Source: CAXBDP01 sp963974465 (GTDB taxonomy: Bacteria > Bacteroidota > Bacteroidia > Cytophagales > Cyclobacteriaceae). Taken from it: a stretch of DNA of 64,000 nt. Position 1 is the stretch's first letter, and each line of letters opens with the position of its first letter. The DNA is taken from the NCBI GenBank assembly GCA_049340005.1, contig JBMPIY010000013.1; one strand, 5' to 3'. A program made the position numbers and the translations under genes. Below, piece by piece: positions 23,975 through 33,092 of this stretch. The notes beneath the pieces were generated by a model. That model searched no databases and was not told where the DNA came from. It saw only the letters and a program-made list of their open reading frames with translations.

Positions 23975-25687
23975 TTAAAACCGCGTAGCAACCACTATAG
24001 TTTCCTTAAAAGATCGCAGTCGACCTTCCATATCATAAATTTCAAAAAGGACGATATAATAACCAATTCTGGCTTTTCGACCAGTTTGATCTGTGCCATC
24101 CCAAGTGAAAAAACCCTCAGTGCCCAATAATTCATTTTGAGCTACTTTCTTAATTTCCCGCCCTAGCACATCAAATACGGTGATATTGGCGACATTGCCT
24201 TGGTTGGCAAATTGGTAGGAAATAGTAGCGAAATTGGGCGTACCTGGATCGTCGGGAGCAAAACTCTTCGGTTCAATGCTGAAGTTCTCTGCAATTCCAT
24301 CCACTTGCAATCTTTGGGCGTTTTGATACCCCGGCGTAGCATATCCTTCTGACTGCACACCCGAAGTCCAATTTTCTCTGCTCTCGGTTGGTGTATTTAC
24401 GGAAATCCGTTCAAGCGAAACCCCTTTGTAATCCTTCACCAATGGATGATGCAAATCTTCATCGTAATTGAGCTGATCGAGGATGGTCACATTATCATCA
24501 ATCAATATCACACTTCCGCCAGATTGGGGATAGCTGGGCAAACTCATTTGGAGAAATCGCTCGCTTTTACCCTTTGGATATTCAATTGCTAAAACGCTAG
24601 AATCATCCGTAAAAACTAGATATTCCTGCGGACCAAACAGAAATACATCTGAAGTAATGGTTCTAAAATTATCTGGATCGCCTGCTGAATTGGCATTTGC
24701 CAAACGCCAATTTTGAAGATTTAAAATCTTTTCAGAGGAATTATAAATTTCCACAAACTTAGCTCCTCCCGTTCGTGGGTTTGGGAGTATTTCGTTGATC
24801 ACAACATCCAATGGTGCGGCTGGAGAAGGAAGACCGAAGTTTGCGCTATTGACAGTTTCGTGAAGTAAATTGCCACTGCAATCTGTAATACCATTCACTT
24901 GTATGGAATAATAGATTCCTTCAACAGCTTCATCATTCAGCCGAACAATTACCTCCCGCATGTAAGGCTCCATTATTCCAACACTTTCAATTGCGAGCAT
25001 TGGCTCAATTTGGATTGAGGCATTTAGTGCCGAAATAGGATCTAACTTTTCATTAAAAATAAGCCTGAGCTGATTTGAATTATCCAAGGCCACTCTTTGT
25101 AAAATTGGGCCTTCAGTATCCGGATTCTCCGCCAATACACTGTTTTCTCTCCCTGGCGTTCCTCCACTTTGATCGTCCGACGCGCGCCAATTTGCTTGCG
25201 CTACACAAGGAAAATTTAGATCAATTATTTCCAAACTATATCCACCATCAGCTTTGATATTATCTCTATACCAAGTGTCGCTATAGCTAATCGTAAACAC
25301 CAATTCACCATTTGGTCCTTTGAGGCTAAGGTCATCGCCACCCACATTCAAGGTAGGCCACGGACTAAGCGGAATGATTTTGAAATCTGTGTAATCTTCC
25401 CAAAGATCGAGTCGTGTAGCTGGAACGAGAAGCAAATATTCTCCAGCCCGAATGGTTACATCCGGCAAAGGCACTGCACGTGTAGCATCGCTGAAAGTGA
25501 AATTCAGAAGAGAAATGGCTGTGGTGCCGGGATTGTGAATTTCTGCATATTCTGAGTCCGGCAATTGGGTACGGTCAGATGGGCGCGCCATTATTTCTGT
25601 GATCAACAAGTCGTTGAAAGAATAAAATTGCGCTTGCACTCCTATGCTGCAAAAGCATAAAAAAACTCCAAAAAGAAACCGTTTCAT
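23975..25687 (-). CDS. secreted lamin-tail-domain surface protein
   Basis: The 570-residue protein has a signal peptide (MKRFLFGVFLCFCSIGVQAQ). Two lamin-tail domains follow, each beginning with LLITEIMARPSD / VVINEILPNPRTGG and continuing with YAEIHNPGT / KFVEIYNSS and NWRLAN. An Ig-like region separates them (ILQRVALDNSNQLRLIFNE). The C-terminus is FlgD-like (GYYIVLFEIYDMEGR, WDGTDQTGRKARIG). Such proteins are usually exported and may be cell-surface adhesins or nuclease-linked. No classical T9SS sorting domain is evident beyond the FlgD-like end. It stands alone on the minus strand. Confidence 0.8.
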   Translation of the reverse strand: MKRFLFGVFLCFCSIGVQAQFYSFNDLLITEIMARPSDRTQLPDSEYAEIHNPGTTAISLLNFTFSDATRAVPLPDVTIRAGEYLLLVPATRLDLWEDYTDFKIIPLSPWPTLNVGGDDLSLKGPNGELVFTISYSDTWYRDNIKADGGYSLEIIDLNFPCVAQANWRASDDQSGGTPGRENSVLAENPDTEGPILQRVALDNSNQLRLIFNEKLDPISALNASIQIEPMLAIESVGIMEPYMREVIVRLNDEAVEGIYYSIQVNGITDCSGNLLHETVNSANFGLPSPAAPLDVVINEILPNPRTGGAKFVEIYNSSEKILNLQNWRLANANSAGDPDNFRTITSDVFLFGPQEYLVFTDDSSVLAIEYPKGKSERFLQMSLPSYPQSGGSVILIDDNVTILDQLNYDEDLHHPLVKDYKGVSLERISVNTPTESRENWTSGVQSEGYATPGYQNAQRLQVDGIAENFSIEPKSFAPDDPGTPNFATISYQFANQGNVANITVFDVLGREIKKVAQNELLGTEGFFTWDGTDQTGRKARIGYYIVLFEIYDMEGRLRSFKETIVVATRF

Positions 25688-25750
25688 GTTTTCCCTTTGG
25701 AGCTAACTTACAAAATTTATATAATAATTACCAGCTAAAATTAAATATTA

Positions 25751-26773
25751 TCACACACCGAAACGGCGAGCAATCAATTCTAAGAATTCTCCAACCTGCT
25801 CAGAGTCAAGATTCCAGTTATATTTATCCACATATTTAGAGCTTAGCAAGCCTTCTGCTTCATCATAGTTGGCGCAGGCGTCGAAGGCATCGAGCGCTTT
25901 AATAAATTCCTCTCTATTTCCATCGAAAAGCTCATTAGTGAACATGAATTTCTGATTGATCGTCATGATTTTGCTCAGGCTCTCAATCTTTTTATGGCTA
26001 TGAATATCGGCCAAAGTTCTTTTGGAGTCTACCGCAATTGTATCATAAAAAGTCTTCGATTGATTTCCTCCCGCTTCTTCTTTCTTTGGTTGATTGGCAG
26101 GAGCGTTTGATGACACTTTTTCTCTAATTTGATCTTTTACCGAGTGGCCAACATTGTTTGTATACAATATATCTAAATCAGGTGCTGATACTTCCGACAA
26201 GGCTTTGATATGCGGGAGGGTATCGTCCAATTCTTCGTCCATCTCCTGCCATACTTTCTTCAGGAATTCTTGCGCTTCCAATACGCCAACGGTGCGCCCC
26301 GCCACTTTTGCTTCTAAACCAGTAATCAATCCTGCATTGGTTTTAATGTACTTTTTGAAAGAAGCAATTTCTTCATTACCCACATTTTGCAATTTACCAA
26401 TGGCGCGATGCATCCACGTAAATGGATCAAAAATCAAGGTGATGGTATCTTTTACCGCTTCTTCGAGCAAGGGTTTAAAATCCTTCTCGCTAATGGAGAT
26501 ATTTCGAGAAAGCACGTTCATCAGCTCATCCATTTGCTCTTGCACTTCCTTAGCATTGAAATCGAAATACGGCGACATCAATTGCCGACGTTCTTCATTC
26601 CAGCGATTAAAGAGATTCATAACAATAAGCAGATTTACTTGCTTACTTTGCTTGAGCTTGAGAATATCCGGCCCACTGAGCTTTTTAGTGCTTTTGAACA
26701 ATTCGGTACAGAATACTTTTACATAATCCTTGCTGTATTTGCTTAGTGAGGCTTGATTGAGCTTGTTCTCCAT
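25751..26773 (-). CDS. conserved hypothetical helical protein
   Basis: ATG 26773 (MENKLNQASLSKYSKDYV) is chosen because the longer start would run across the divergent promoter region. The 340-residue protein is charged and helical, without a signal peptide. A low-complexity linker at ~240-260 (SSNAPANQPKKEEAGGNQ) divides it. The second domain ends in LSKIMTINQKFMFTNELF and AEGLLSSKYVDKYNWNL, a pattern I have seen near the end of many Cytophagales proteins of unknown function. The gene is divergent from the ferredoxin. Confidence 0.6.
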   Translation of the reverse strand: MENKLNQASLSKYSKDYVKVFCTELFKSTKKLSGPDILKLKQSKQVNLLIVMNLFNRWNEERRQLMSPYFDFNAKEVQEQMDELMNVLSRNISISEKDFKPLLEEAVKDTITLIFDPFTWMHRAIGKLQNVGNEEIASFKKYIKTNAGLITGLEAKVAGRTVGVLEAQEFLKKVWQEMDEELDDTLPHIKALSEVSAPDLDILYTNNVGHSVKDQIREKVSSNAPANQPKKEEAGGNQSKTFYDTIAVDSKRTLADIHSHKKIESLSKIMTINQKFMFTNELFDGNREEFIKALDAFDACANYDEAEGLLSSKYVDKYNWNLDSEQVGEFLELIARRFGV

Positions 26774-26807
26774 AACTGAATTTCTTTCTTTTGTAAAGCT
26801 AAAAAAT

Positions 26808-27131
26808 ATGCTTGAGTTAGTCATCCAAAATTTCCATAATAAGAGCTTCAAATCGTCGCGTGAATCTCAAACCTTGCTAAAGCTCGCTCAAGACCATTAT
26901 ATGGACTGGATGCATGCTTGTGGTGGCAAAGGACGCTGCACAACTTGCCGTGTGGAAGTGATTGATGGCTCCGCAAACTTAGAGCCGATTACTGATGCAG
27001 AGCAAAGGTTTTTTGATTTGAACAAACTTAAGCCCAATGAAAGGTTGGCTTGCCAGGCAGTTTTAAAGGGAAAAGTAGTCGTAAAAATCCCTGATAGTTG
27101 TAAATTTCCACATCTAGACTATTCCGAGTAG
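26808..27131 (+). CDS. 2Fe-2S ferredoxin
   Basis: From ATG 26808 (MLELVIQNF) the 107-residue protein has the plant/adrenodoxin-type cluster site HACGGKGRCTTCRV (three cysteines) with the fourth cysteine in RLACQAV. The beta-grasp strands and VKIPDSC end are typical. It carries single electrons to unknown redox partners. Its stop overlaps the GTG start of tdk by one base, indicating translational coupling. Confidence 0.88.
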   Translation: MLELVIQNFHNKSFKSSRESQTLLKLAQDHYMDWMHACGGKGRCTTCRVEVIDGSANLEPITDAEQRFFDLNKLKPNERLACQAVLKGKVVVKIPDSCKFPHLDYSE

Positions 27132-27733
27132 TGTCATTATTTATCGAACCCAACTTCAGGAGCTTTCGCTCCGACAATAAAAATCGCACTGGCTGCATCG
27201 AGGTCATTTGTGGATCTATGTTTTCCGGCAAAACGGAAGAACTTATCCGCAGGCTCAATCGAGCTAAAATTGCTCGACAAAAAGTGGAGATTTTCAAGCC
27301 TAGCATTGATACGCGCTACCATGAGGAGGAGGTAGTTTCGCACAATGAGAATAGCATTCGTTCCACGCCCGTTCAATTTGCAAATGATATCATGCTACTT
27401 GCAGGTGATTGCGATATTGTGGGTGTAGATGAAGCTCAATTTTTTGATGAGGACATCGTAAAAGTAGCTTCATCATTGGCCGATGCTGGCAAAAGAGTGA
27501 TCTTGGCTGGCTTGGATATGGATTTCGCAGGTAAGCCATTTGGCTCCATGCCTGAGTTAATGGCCATAGCAGAATATGTCACGAAGGTACATGCGATATG
27601 TATGGTTTGTGGCGATATAGCGGCCTATTCCTATCGACTGAAAGCATCGGAACAGCAAGTGTTGTTGGGCGAAAAAGAAGCTTATGAAGCTCGCTGCCGA
27701 AAATGCTTCAAACAAGGGATGAGCAATAAATAA
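27131..27733 (+). CDS. tdk: thymidine kinase, type II
   Basis: The 200-residue enzyme phosphorylates thymidine for salvage. It shows the P-loop GSMFSGKTEELIRRL, the DEAQFF Walker-B-like acid, the lasso substrate loop, and two zinc cysteine pairs (CMVCGD and CRKCF). The GTG start at 27131 overlaps the ferredoxin stop. An internal start cannot be excluded because the first ~18 residues are variable in the family. It is followed by recO after 11 bases. Confidence 0.93.
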   Translation: MSLFIEPNFRSFRSDNKNRTGCIEVICGSMFSGKTEELIRRLNRAKIARQKVEIFKPSIDTRYHEEEVVSHNENSIRSTPVQFANDIMLLAGDCDIVGVDEAQFFDEDIVKVASSLADAGKRVILAGLDMDFAGKPFGSMPELMAIAEYVTKVHAICMVCGDIAAYSYRLKASEQQVLLGEKEAYEARCRKCFKQGMSNK

Positions 27734-27744
27734 GGAGAAAAGCC

Positions 27745-28425
27745 ATGCGCTACAAAACTTACGGCATTGTGCTCAGTAATATCAAATACAGGGAGACATC
27801 CATTATTGTACGCATCCTAACGGAGAAATTTGGCTTGCAAACCTATATTGTAAATGGCGTCCGCTCTGCCAAAGCCAAAGGGAAAATCTCTCTATATCAG
27901 CCACTCACTTTGCTCGATTTGGTGGTGTATCATAAAGGTGATGGCCGAATGAGTAGAATTTCCGAGTTGCATTGTTCACATCCTTATCAGAGTATTCCTT
28001 ATGCATTTAAGAAAACTACCATTGCCATTTTCCTTTCAGAGGTTTTAGAAAAAGTAGTGCGGGAGGAAGAAGAAAATAATGAGCAGTTTCAATTCCTTTA
28101 CTCTGCACTCAGGATGTTCGACGAAAAGCGGGAGGGTTTCGAGAACTTCCACCTTCAGCTATTACTCAAACTCACCCAATACTTGGGTATTTATCCCGAT
28201 TCGCCTGAAGATTTTTACCGAGATACCAATACCTCACTCAAAGGCAATGAGCATATTGCCAGCCACATTTCAGCCCTGATCGATGAGGACTTTGACCATA
28301 CTTTTCAAATTAGCGGTGCCCACAGAAAGGCCTTATTGATGCAAACGTTAGAGTTTTACAAAACCCATATCGATGGATTTGGAGAACTCCGCTCTTTGGA
28401 AATTTTACAAGAAATTATGCATTAA
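27745..28425 (+). CDS. recO: DNA repair protein RecO
   Basis: The 226-residue protein begins with the RecO OB fold (YGIVLSNIKYRETSIIVRILTEKFGLQTYIVNGVR) and continues with the helical part (KKTTIAIFLSEVLEKVV, LLLKLTQYLGIYPDSP). It helps load RecA on single-stranded DNA in the RecFOR path. The zinc cysteines of some RecO proteins are absent, as is common in Bacteroidota. It contains two GCGGGAGG octamers (28059, 28128). Transcription ends at the hairpin 28426-28450. Confidence 0.9.
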   Translation: MRYKTYGIVLSNIKYRETSIIVRILTEKFGLQTYIVNGVRSAKAKGKISLYQPLTLLDLVVYHKGDGRMSRISELHCSHPYQSIPYAFKKTTIAIFLSEVLEKVVREEEENNEQFQFLYSALRMFDEKREGFENFHLQLLLKLTQYLGIYPDSPEDFYRDTNTSLKGNEHIASHISALIDEDFDHTFQISGAHRKALLMQTLEFYKTHIDGFGELRSLEILQEIMH

Positions 28426-28450
28426 AAAAGCCGAAATTAATTCGGCTTTT
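28426..28450. terminator. bidirectional terminator recO/SOD
   Basis: AAAAGCCGAA (28426-28435) and TTCGGCTTTT (28441-28450) form a perfect 10-bp stem with ATTAA loop. It has A and T runs on both sides and lies between two convergent genes. Confidence 0.85.
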
Positions 28451-28473
28451 CTATATGCTATTTCAAACTGATC

Positions 28474-29205
28474 TTAACTCATTCTTGCGGCAACTTCATC
28501 GTAATTCACCAGGTTCCACCAGTTTTTCACATAGTCGCCTCTTAGGTTTTGGTAGTGGAGATAATAGGCATGCTCCCATACATCTAAACCTAAAAGTGGT
28601 GTGCCTTTCAATTCTGACACATCCATCAGTGGATTATCTTGGTTTGGTGTGCTGCCGATCATTAGTTTGCCATTCGACTCGACCAACCAAGCCCAACCTG
28701 AGCCAAATCTGCCTGTCGCCGCTTTTGAAAATTCTTCTTTGAATGAATCCATAGAGCCAAATGAAGCATTAATGGCTTCACTCAGTTTGCCAGGAACTTC
28801 ATTTCCACCCGGCTTCATGATATTCCAAAACAAATCATGGTTGTAGTGCCCTCCCGCATTGTTGCGGATAGCGACAGGATGATTGGATACATTGGCCAAA
28901 AGCTCTTCGATATTTGCAGCTGTAATGTTATTTTCTGTTAATGCATTATTGAGATTGTTTACATATCCTGCATGGTGCTTTCCATAATGTATTTCCATGG
29001 TCATGGTATCGATATGCGGTTCTAATGCATCAAATGCATAAGGCAATGCTGCCTGAGCAAAACTCAAAGGCGTTTGCTCCATAGTTTCTTCGTTTTCATC
29101 TCCTCCCGCTCCATCGGCACATGAACTTAGCATAGGAATACCTGCTCCCACCAAAATAGACGCTTGAAGGCTCTTTTTAATAAATACTCTTCTGTTTGAT
29201 CTCAT
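28474..29205 (-). CDS. sod: superoxide dismutase (Fe/Mn type), exported lipoprotein
   Basis: ATG 29205 gives MRSNRRVFIKKSLQASILVG, a twin-arginine-like signal (NRRVFIKK), followed by the lipobox MLSSC. The mature domain starts with LPYAFDALEPHID and holds the metal ligands in EIHYGKHH, GGHYNHDLFW, and DVWEHAYYLHYQN. It converts superoxide to peroxide and oxygen. A lipid-anchored, possibly Tat-exported SOD is less common than the cytoplasmic enzyme; it would protect the envelope. Length 243 residues, of which about 30 are signal. Confidence 0.88.
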   Translation of the reverse strand: MRSNRRVFIKKSLQASILVGAGIPMLSSCADGAGGDENEETMEQTPLSFAQAALPYAFDALEPHIDTMTMEIHYGKHHAGYVNNLNNALTENNITAANIEELLANVSNHPVAIRNNAGGHYNHDLFWNIMKPGGNEVPGKLSEAINASFGSMDSFKEEFSKAATGRFGSGWAWLVESNGKLMIGSTPNQDNPLMDVSELKGTPLLGLDVWEHAYYLHYQNLRGDYVKNWWNLVNYDEVAARMS

Positions 29206-29248
29206 AATATGATAGCTATCTGTTAAATACAATTTTACTAAAATTACG

Positions 29249-29256
29249 TACTTTTG
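29249..29256 (+). promoter_or_regulatory. candidate -7 box (TACTTTTG) for the 2OG oxygenase gene
   Basis: TACTTTTG fits TAnnTTTG and lies 37 bases before the start at 29294. A clear TTTG at -33 is not visible, so support is moderate. Confidence 0.4.
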
Positions 29257-29293
29257 TGACCAACATCAATAAAAATTACAAAAGCTTAACCTT

Positions 29294-30265
29294 ATGGCTG
29301 ATAAACTGTTTGAAGAAATCCCGTCGTTAGACCTAAATGATTTCACAAAAGGTACTCCTGACCAAAAAGCTGAATTTGTTCGTAAGCTTGGCGAAGCATA
29401 TACGAGCATTGGCTTTATAGCAGTGAAAAATCACGGTCTTTCTGATGAGTTGAGAGATAAGCTTTATGAGAGTATCATTAAGTTTTTTCAGCTTCCGGAC
29501 GACGTGAAGAAGAAATATGAGGATGCAGAACTAGCCGGGCAGCGTGGCTATACGGGTAAAGGAAAAGAACATGCAAAGGGCAGATCTACTGGCGATTTGA
29601 AGGAGTTCTATCAAATTGGACAAATGGTAGAAGACGGCGATCCTGTGAAGGAAGAATACCCTGATAATATATGGCCTACAGAAATCGCTGAAATGGAAGC
29701 GACTTGTACCGAAGCTTACAAAACTTTGGAGAAAGCTGGATTCCAAATTCTAAAGGCTGTGGCAACTTATCTTGGCTTGGAAGAAACGTATTTCGATAAT
29801 AAAGTGAAAAATGGCAACAGTATTTTGCGTTGCATTCACTACTTCCCAATCGAGAATCCCGACGAAGTGCCTGCAGATGCAGTACGTGCTGCAGAACATG
29901 GCGATATCAATCTAATTACGCTCCTGATGGGTGCAAGTGCCGATGGCCTGCAAGTATTGCGTCGCGATGGCAAATGGATACCAATTACCGCTTTGCCGGA
30001 ACAAATTGTGGTGAATATTGGCGATATGCTTGCACGTCATACAAATGACAAATTGAAATCGACTATCCACCGAGTAGTGAACCCTCCAAAGGAAAAAATG
30101 AATGCTTCGCGTTATTCCATTCCTTTCTTTATGCATCCTAAGTCCAATATGGATTTGACTTGCCTAGACAGCTGTGTGGATGAGCAAAACCCTAAGCAGT
30201 ATGAGGACATTACTGCAGGTGAATTTCTGGATGAAAGACTTCGAGAAATTGGTTTGAAGAAATAA
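29294..30265 (+). CDS. isopenicillin-N-synthase-like 2-oxoglutarate/Fe(II) dioxygenase
   Basis: The 323-residue protein matches the DIOX_N domain (GFIAVKNHGLSDELRDKLYES) and the 2OG-Fe(II) oxygenase fold: HGDINLITLLMG (H and D ligands), ARHTNDKLKSTIHRVVNPP (distal H), and RYSIPFF with the arginine that binds 2-oxoglutarate. Plant and fungal relatives hydroxylate or desaturate small molecules; bacterial substrates are mostly unknown. The gene is single and ends at a hairpin terminator. Confidence 0.88.
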   Translation: MADKLFEEIPSLDLNDFTKGTPDQKAEFVRKLGEAYTSIGFIAVKNHGLSDELRDKLYESIIKFFQLPDDVKKKYEDAELAGQRGYTGKGKEHAKGRSTGDLKEFYQIGQMVEDGDPVKEEYPDNIWPTEIAEMEATCTEAYKTLEKAGFQILKAVATYLGLEETYFDNKVKNGNSILRCIHYFPIENPDEVPADAVRAAEHGDINLITLLMGASADGLQVLRRDGKWIPITALPEQIVVNIGDMLARHTNDKLKSTIHRVVNPPKEKMNASRYSIPFFMHPKSNMDLTCLDSCVDEQNPKQYEDITAGEFLDERLREIGLKK

Positions 30266-30269
30266 ATAG

Positions 30270-30294
30270 AAAAGCCGGCTAAATGTCGGCTTTT
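30270..30294 (+). terminator. terminator of the dioxygenase gene
   Basis: AAAAGCCG (30270-30277) pairs with CGGCTTTT (30287-30294), followed by TT. It begins five bases after the stop codon. Confidence 0.8.
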
Positions 30295-30348
30295 TTGATG
30301 CTTTGCTTTATCCATTCTATTGCCTATTTTTCAAGATAATAAAAGCCA

Positions 30349-31524
30349 TTGATAAGGAAAGTTCGCTATCTCATCTTTCTTAAAGACATTCTCATTTTGT
30401 CTGTTACTTGCTTTGGTGGAGCGCAAGCACATCTTGCGTTTTTCCTTGAGCGTTTGGTTAAGAAGAGAGCTTATCTCACAGAAGATGATTTGATGGAGCT
30501 TACCGCTCTCACATCGATTCTGCCCGGCCCAGCCAGCACTCAAATACTTACATCGCTTGGATTCAAAATCGGTGGGCCAAATCTTGCTTATCTCACACTG
30601 CTAGTATGGATAATGCCTGGTGTAATTCTTATGACTACACTTGGAATATTCATCAATTACTTGAACGCTAATAATTTAGACTTAAGCTTTACTAAGTTCA
30701 TTCAGCCAATGGCTGTGGGCTTTGTAAGTTATGCTGCATTGATGATAAGCACCAAATTGGTGAAATCTAAAGACGCATTGGCCATTATGGTTGTGAGCAT
30801 CATTGTGACTTATTATGTGAGCTCTCCGTATTTATTTCCAGTATTATTACTTGTGGCTGGTTCGCTTACTGCCTTCAAATACGAACGCCAATCCATTGAA
30901 GAAAAGGAGAAGATTAATGTCAAATGGGCAAATTTTCTTTTGTGGGGTGGCGTGTTCATCGCTGCTGCTGTTACTGGTGCCATTACCCAATGGAAAGGAA
31001 TGTTGATCTTCGAAAACTTCTACAGGAATGGGTCCCTAATATTTGGAGGCGGACAAGTCCTTATTCCTCTTATCTATACCGAATTTGTTGAGTTTAAGGC
31101 CTTTTTGAGTTCTGAAGAATTCCTGATTGGCTATGGCTTCGCTCAAGGATTACCCGGCCCGACATTCGCTTTTAGTGCATTTATTGGTGCGCTTTCGATG
31201 CGGGAAATGGGCATTGGTGGTGAAATTGGGGGAGGAATACTAGCTTCATTGGGCATATTTCTTCCAGGTACATTTTTGATCTTTTTTGTGATTCGTATTT
31301 GGGAGGGCCTAAAGAAATATAGAGTAGTACGTGCTTCACTCGAAGGAATCAATGCCGCCTCGGCAGGGATGGTGGCTGCGACAGCGATCATTCTTTTCGA
31401 TCCAATTGATGGAAATTTTATAAATATCATGGTGATTGTAGGCACATTTTGCATGCTTTACTTCACCAAAATTCCTGCTCCACTAATCATCCTTGTCGGA
31501 CTCATTGCAGGGGTCATTTTTTGA
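30349..31524 (+). CDS. chrA: chromate transporter (ChrA family, two-domain)
   Basis: The 391-residue membrane protein has the two homologous CHR halves. Signatures are FGGAQAHLAFF with LPGPASTQ in the first and FGGGQVLIPLI with GFAQGLPGPTFAFS in the second, and about 10-12 helices are present. It exports chromate or a related anion. TTG 30349 is used because an in-frame TAA lies just upstream (30340-30342) and no earlier ATG exists. It overlaps the convergent S66 peptidase by 11 bases at the 3' ends. Confidence 0.88.
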   Translation: MIRKVRYLIFLKDILILSVTCFGGAQAHLAFFLERLVKKRAYLTEDDLMELTALTSILPGPASTQILTSLGFKIGGPNLAYLTLLVWIMPGVILMTTLGIFINYLNANNLDLSFTKFIQPMAVGFVSYAALMISTKLVKSKDALAIMVVSIIVTYYVSSPYLFPVLLLVAGSLTAFKYERQSIEEKEKINVKWANFLLWGGVFIAAAVTGAITQWKGMLIFENFYRNGSLIFGGGQVLIPLIYTEFVEFKAFLSSEEFLIGYGFAQGLPGPTFAFSAFIGALSMREMGIGGEIGGGILASLGIFLPGTFLIFFVIRIWEGLKKYRVVRASLEGINAASAGMVAATAIILFDPIDGNFINIMVIVGTFCMLYFTKIPAPLIILVGLIAGVIF

Positions 31525-32413
31525 AGCTAATATAAGCGATATTTTCAATCACTTTAATTTCAGCTTGTGCTCCCATAATAACTGGGAAGTGTGGAAATTC
31601 GTGACCAGAAGGGAAACCGAAAAATACCGGCAAATTGTACTCAGCTACCAAATCTAGGATTAGTTCTTCTAAACTGTCTGAATAATCCTTCTGCTCAGAA
31701 ATATTTGTGAAATAGCCCAAAAGCAAGCCACTTAAATTCTCGAGCAGGCAAGCTCTTTTTAGCTGCCACAGCATTCGATCTATCTTATACATGGGTTCTC
31801 CCACCTCTTCGATGAAGAGTAGTTTTCCTTTGGATAAAGAAAAGTCTTTAGTGCCAATTAGATGGGTGATGAGCGAAAGGTTACCTCCTATAATTTGCCC
31901 ACTGGTATTTCGAGGACGGTCGTTTTTGGTAATGGGAAAACTCCATTCGGCATTCGTTCCAAATAAGAAACTACGAAGAAGCGGGAGGGATGTCAATGCT
32001 TCTTCTTTACCCAAGGCAGCCGTCATCATCGCATGAATCGATGCAACACCTTGTTGCTGAATAGCAAAATGTAAAGCAGTAATATCGCTATACCCAATAA
32101 TCCATTTTGGATTTTTCGAAAAACCACTCCAGTCGATACGATCTAATAAATGGCTAATTCCAAAACCCCCTCTATTGCAAAAAATAGCCTTGATTTTAGG
32201 ATCATCGAGTGCTGATTGCAGATCGGCTAATCTTTGCGATGAAGTTCCGGCAAACCTCCCGCTTTTTATCAAGGCATGCTTCCCAATCTTCACTTTCAAG
32301 TCCCAGCTTTTCAGTATTTCTACTCCAGAAGATAGTGCCGTTTCTTCAACACATCCTGATGGAGATATAGCTGCTACAAAATCGCCTTTTCGTAAGTACG
32401 GAGGAAAAATCAT
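31514..32413 (-). CDS. ldcA: muramoyltetrapeptide carboxypeptidase (LD-carboxypeptidase, S66)
   Basis: The 299-residue enzyme has the S66 stations: VAAISPSGCV, CNRGGFGISHLLDRIDW, IIGYSDITALHFA with the nucleophile serine, LLFIEEVGEP with the catalytic glutamate, and a C-terminal histidine (GHEFPHFP). It trims the D-Ala from recycled murein tetrapeptide in the cytoplasm. The last 11 bases overlap chrA from the other strand. It contains two octamer sites (31981, 32255). Confidence 0.9.
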   Translation of the reverse strand: MIFPPYLRKGDFVAAISPSGCVEETALSSGVEILKSWDLKVKIGKHALIKSGRFAGTSSQRLADLQSALDDPKIKAIFCNRGGFGISHLLDRIDWSGFSKNPKWIIGYSDITALHFAIQQQGVASIHAMMTAALGKEEALTSLPLLRSFLFGTNAEWSFPITKNDRPRNTSGQIIGGNLSLITHLIGTKDFSLSKGKLLFIEEVGEPMYKIDRMLWQLKRACLLENLSGLLLGYFTNISEQKDYSDSLEELILDLVAEYNLPVFFGFPSGHEFPHFPVIMGAQAEIKVIENIAYISFKK

Positions 32414-32458
32414 CTAATTGTATTTGCTCTCAATTAAAGCAATAGATTGAACATAAAA

Positions 32459-32488
32459 AAACCCTGCCTTTTTGAAAAAGCAGGGTTT
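32459..32488. terminator. terminator of the uppS-bamA-ompH operon
   Basis: AAACCCTGC (32459-32467) pairs with GCAGGGTTT (32480-32488). A runs on its left become a U tract for minus-strand transcripts, 19 bases after the ompH stop. Confidence 0.8.
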
Positions 32489-32506
32489 CAAATATCTTTT
32501 TATCGA

Positions 32507-33064
32507 TTAATTGTTGTCGATAATAGAGCTTTCATTTTCTTCGCCATCAGCGGGAGGAGTAATACCCAACTTAGCAAATACTAAATTGGTAATGTTGTCC
32601 TGCTCTGGAGCTACAAGTAAAATAGCACCATTTCCATCACTGAACACATAAGTATAACCGTTTTCCTTAGCTACATCTTCAATGGCCTTTTGTGCTTTAT
32701 CATAAGCAGGTTGTAGCAATTCATTTCTTTTTCTTGTTAGTGACTGTTGAGCCTCAGCTTGGAATTGCTGTAAACTATTGTACATAGTTTGCAACTCAGT
32801 TTGTAAAGCTAACATTTGCTCTTCGGTAAGAGTAGCAGCCGTTTTCTCATATGTATCCTGCTTTACTTGTAATTCCTGCTGTTTTGCTTGGAACTGTTGA
32901 CCAAGTTTAGTCTCGAAAGAGGTAAATTCATTTTCAGCCGCTCTAGTTTCTGGTAATTGGCTTACAATTAAGTCTATGTTAGTATAGCCTATTTTAAGCT
33001 GGGCTTGGGCTGCAAAACTCAATGATGTTACTAATGCAACTAGAATGAAAAATTTCGATTTCAT
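32507..33064 (-). CDS. OmpH/Skp-family periplasmic chaperone, second copy
   Basis: From ATG 33064 (MKSKFFILVALVTSLSFAAQAQ signal peptide) the 185-residue product has the OmpH layout: KIGYTNIDLIVSQLPETRAAE followed by a long coiled coil (residues ~45-110) and the helical tail YVFSDGNGAILL. Skp-like trimers hold unfolded outer-membrane proteins. It is the last gene of the bamA operon and a paralogue of 33093-33626. ATG 33076 is an alternative start four codons earlier. Confidence 0.88.
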   Translation of the reverse strand: MKSKFFILVALVTSLSFAAQAQLKIGYTNIDLIVSQLPETRAAENEFTSFETKLGQQFQAKQQELQVKQDTYEKTAATLTEEQMLALQTELQTMYNSLQQFQAEAQQSLTRKRNELLQPAYDKAQKAIEDVAKENGYTYVFSDGNGAILLVAPEQDNITNLVFAKLGITPPADGEENESSIIDNN

Positions 33065-33092
33065 GGGAATGTTCATTTAATTAATAATTTTT

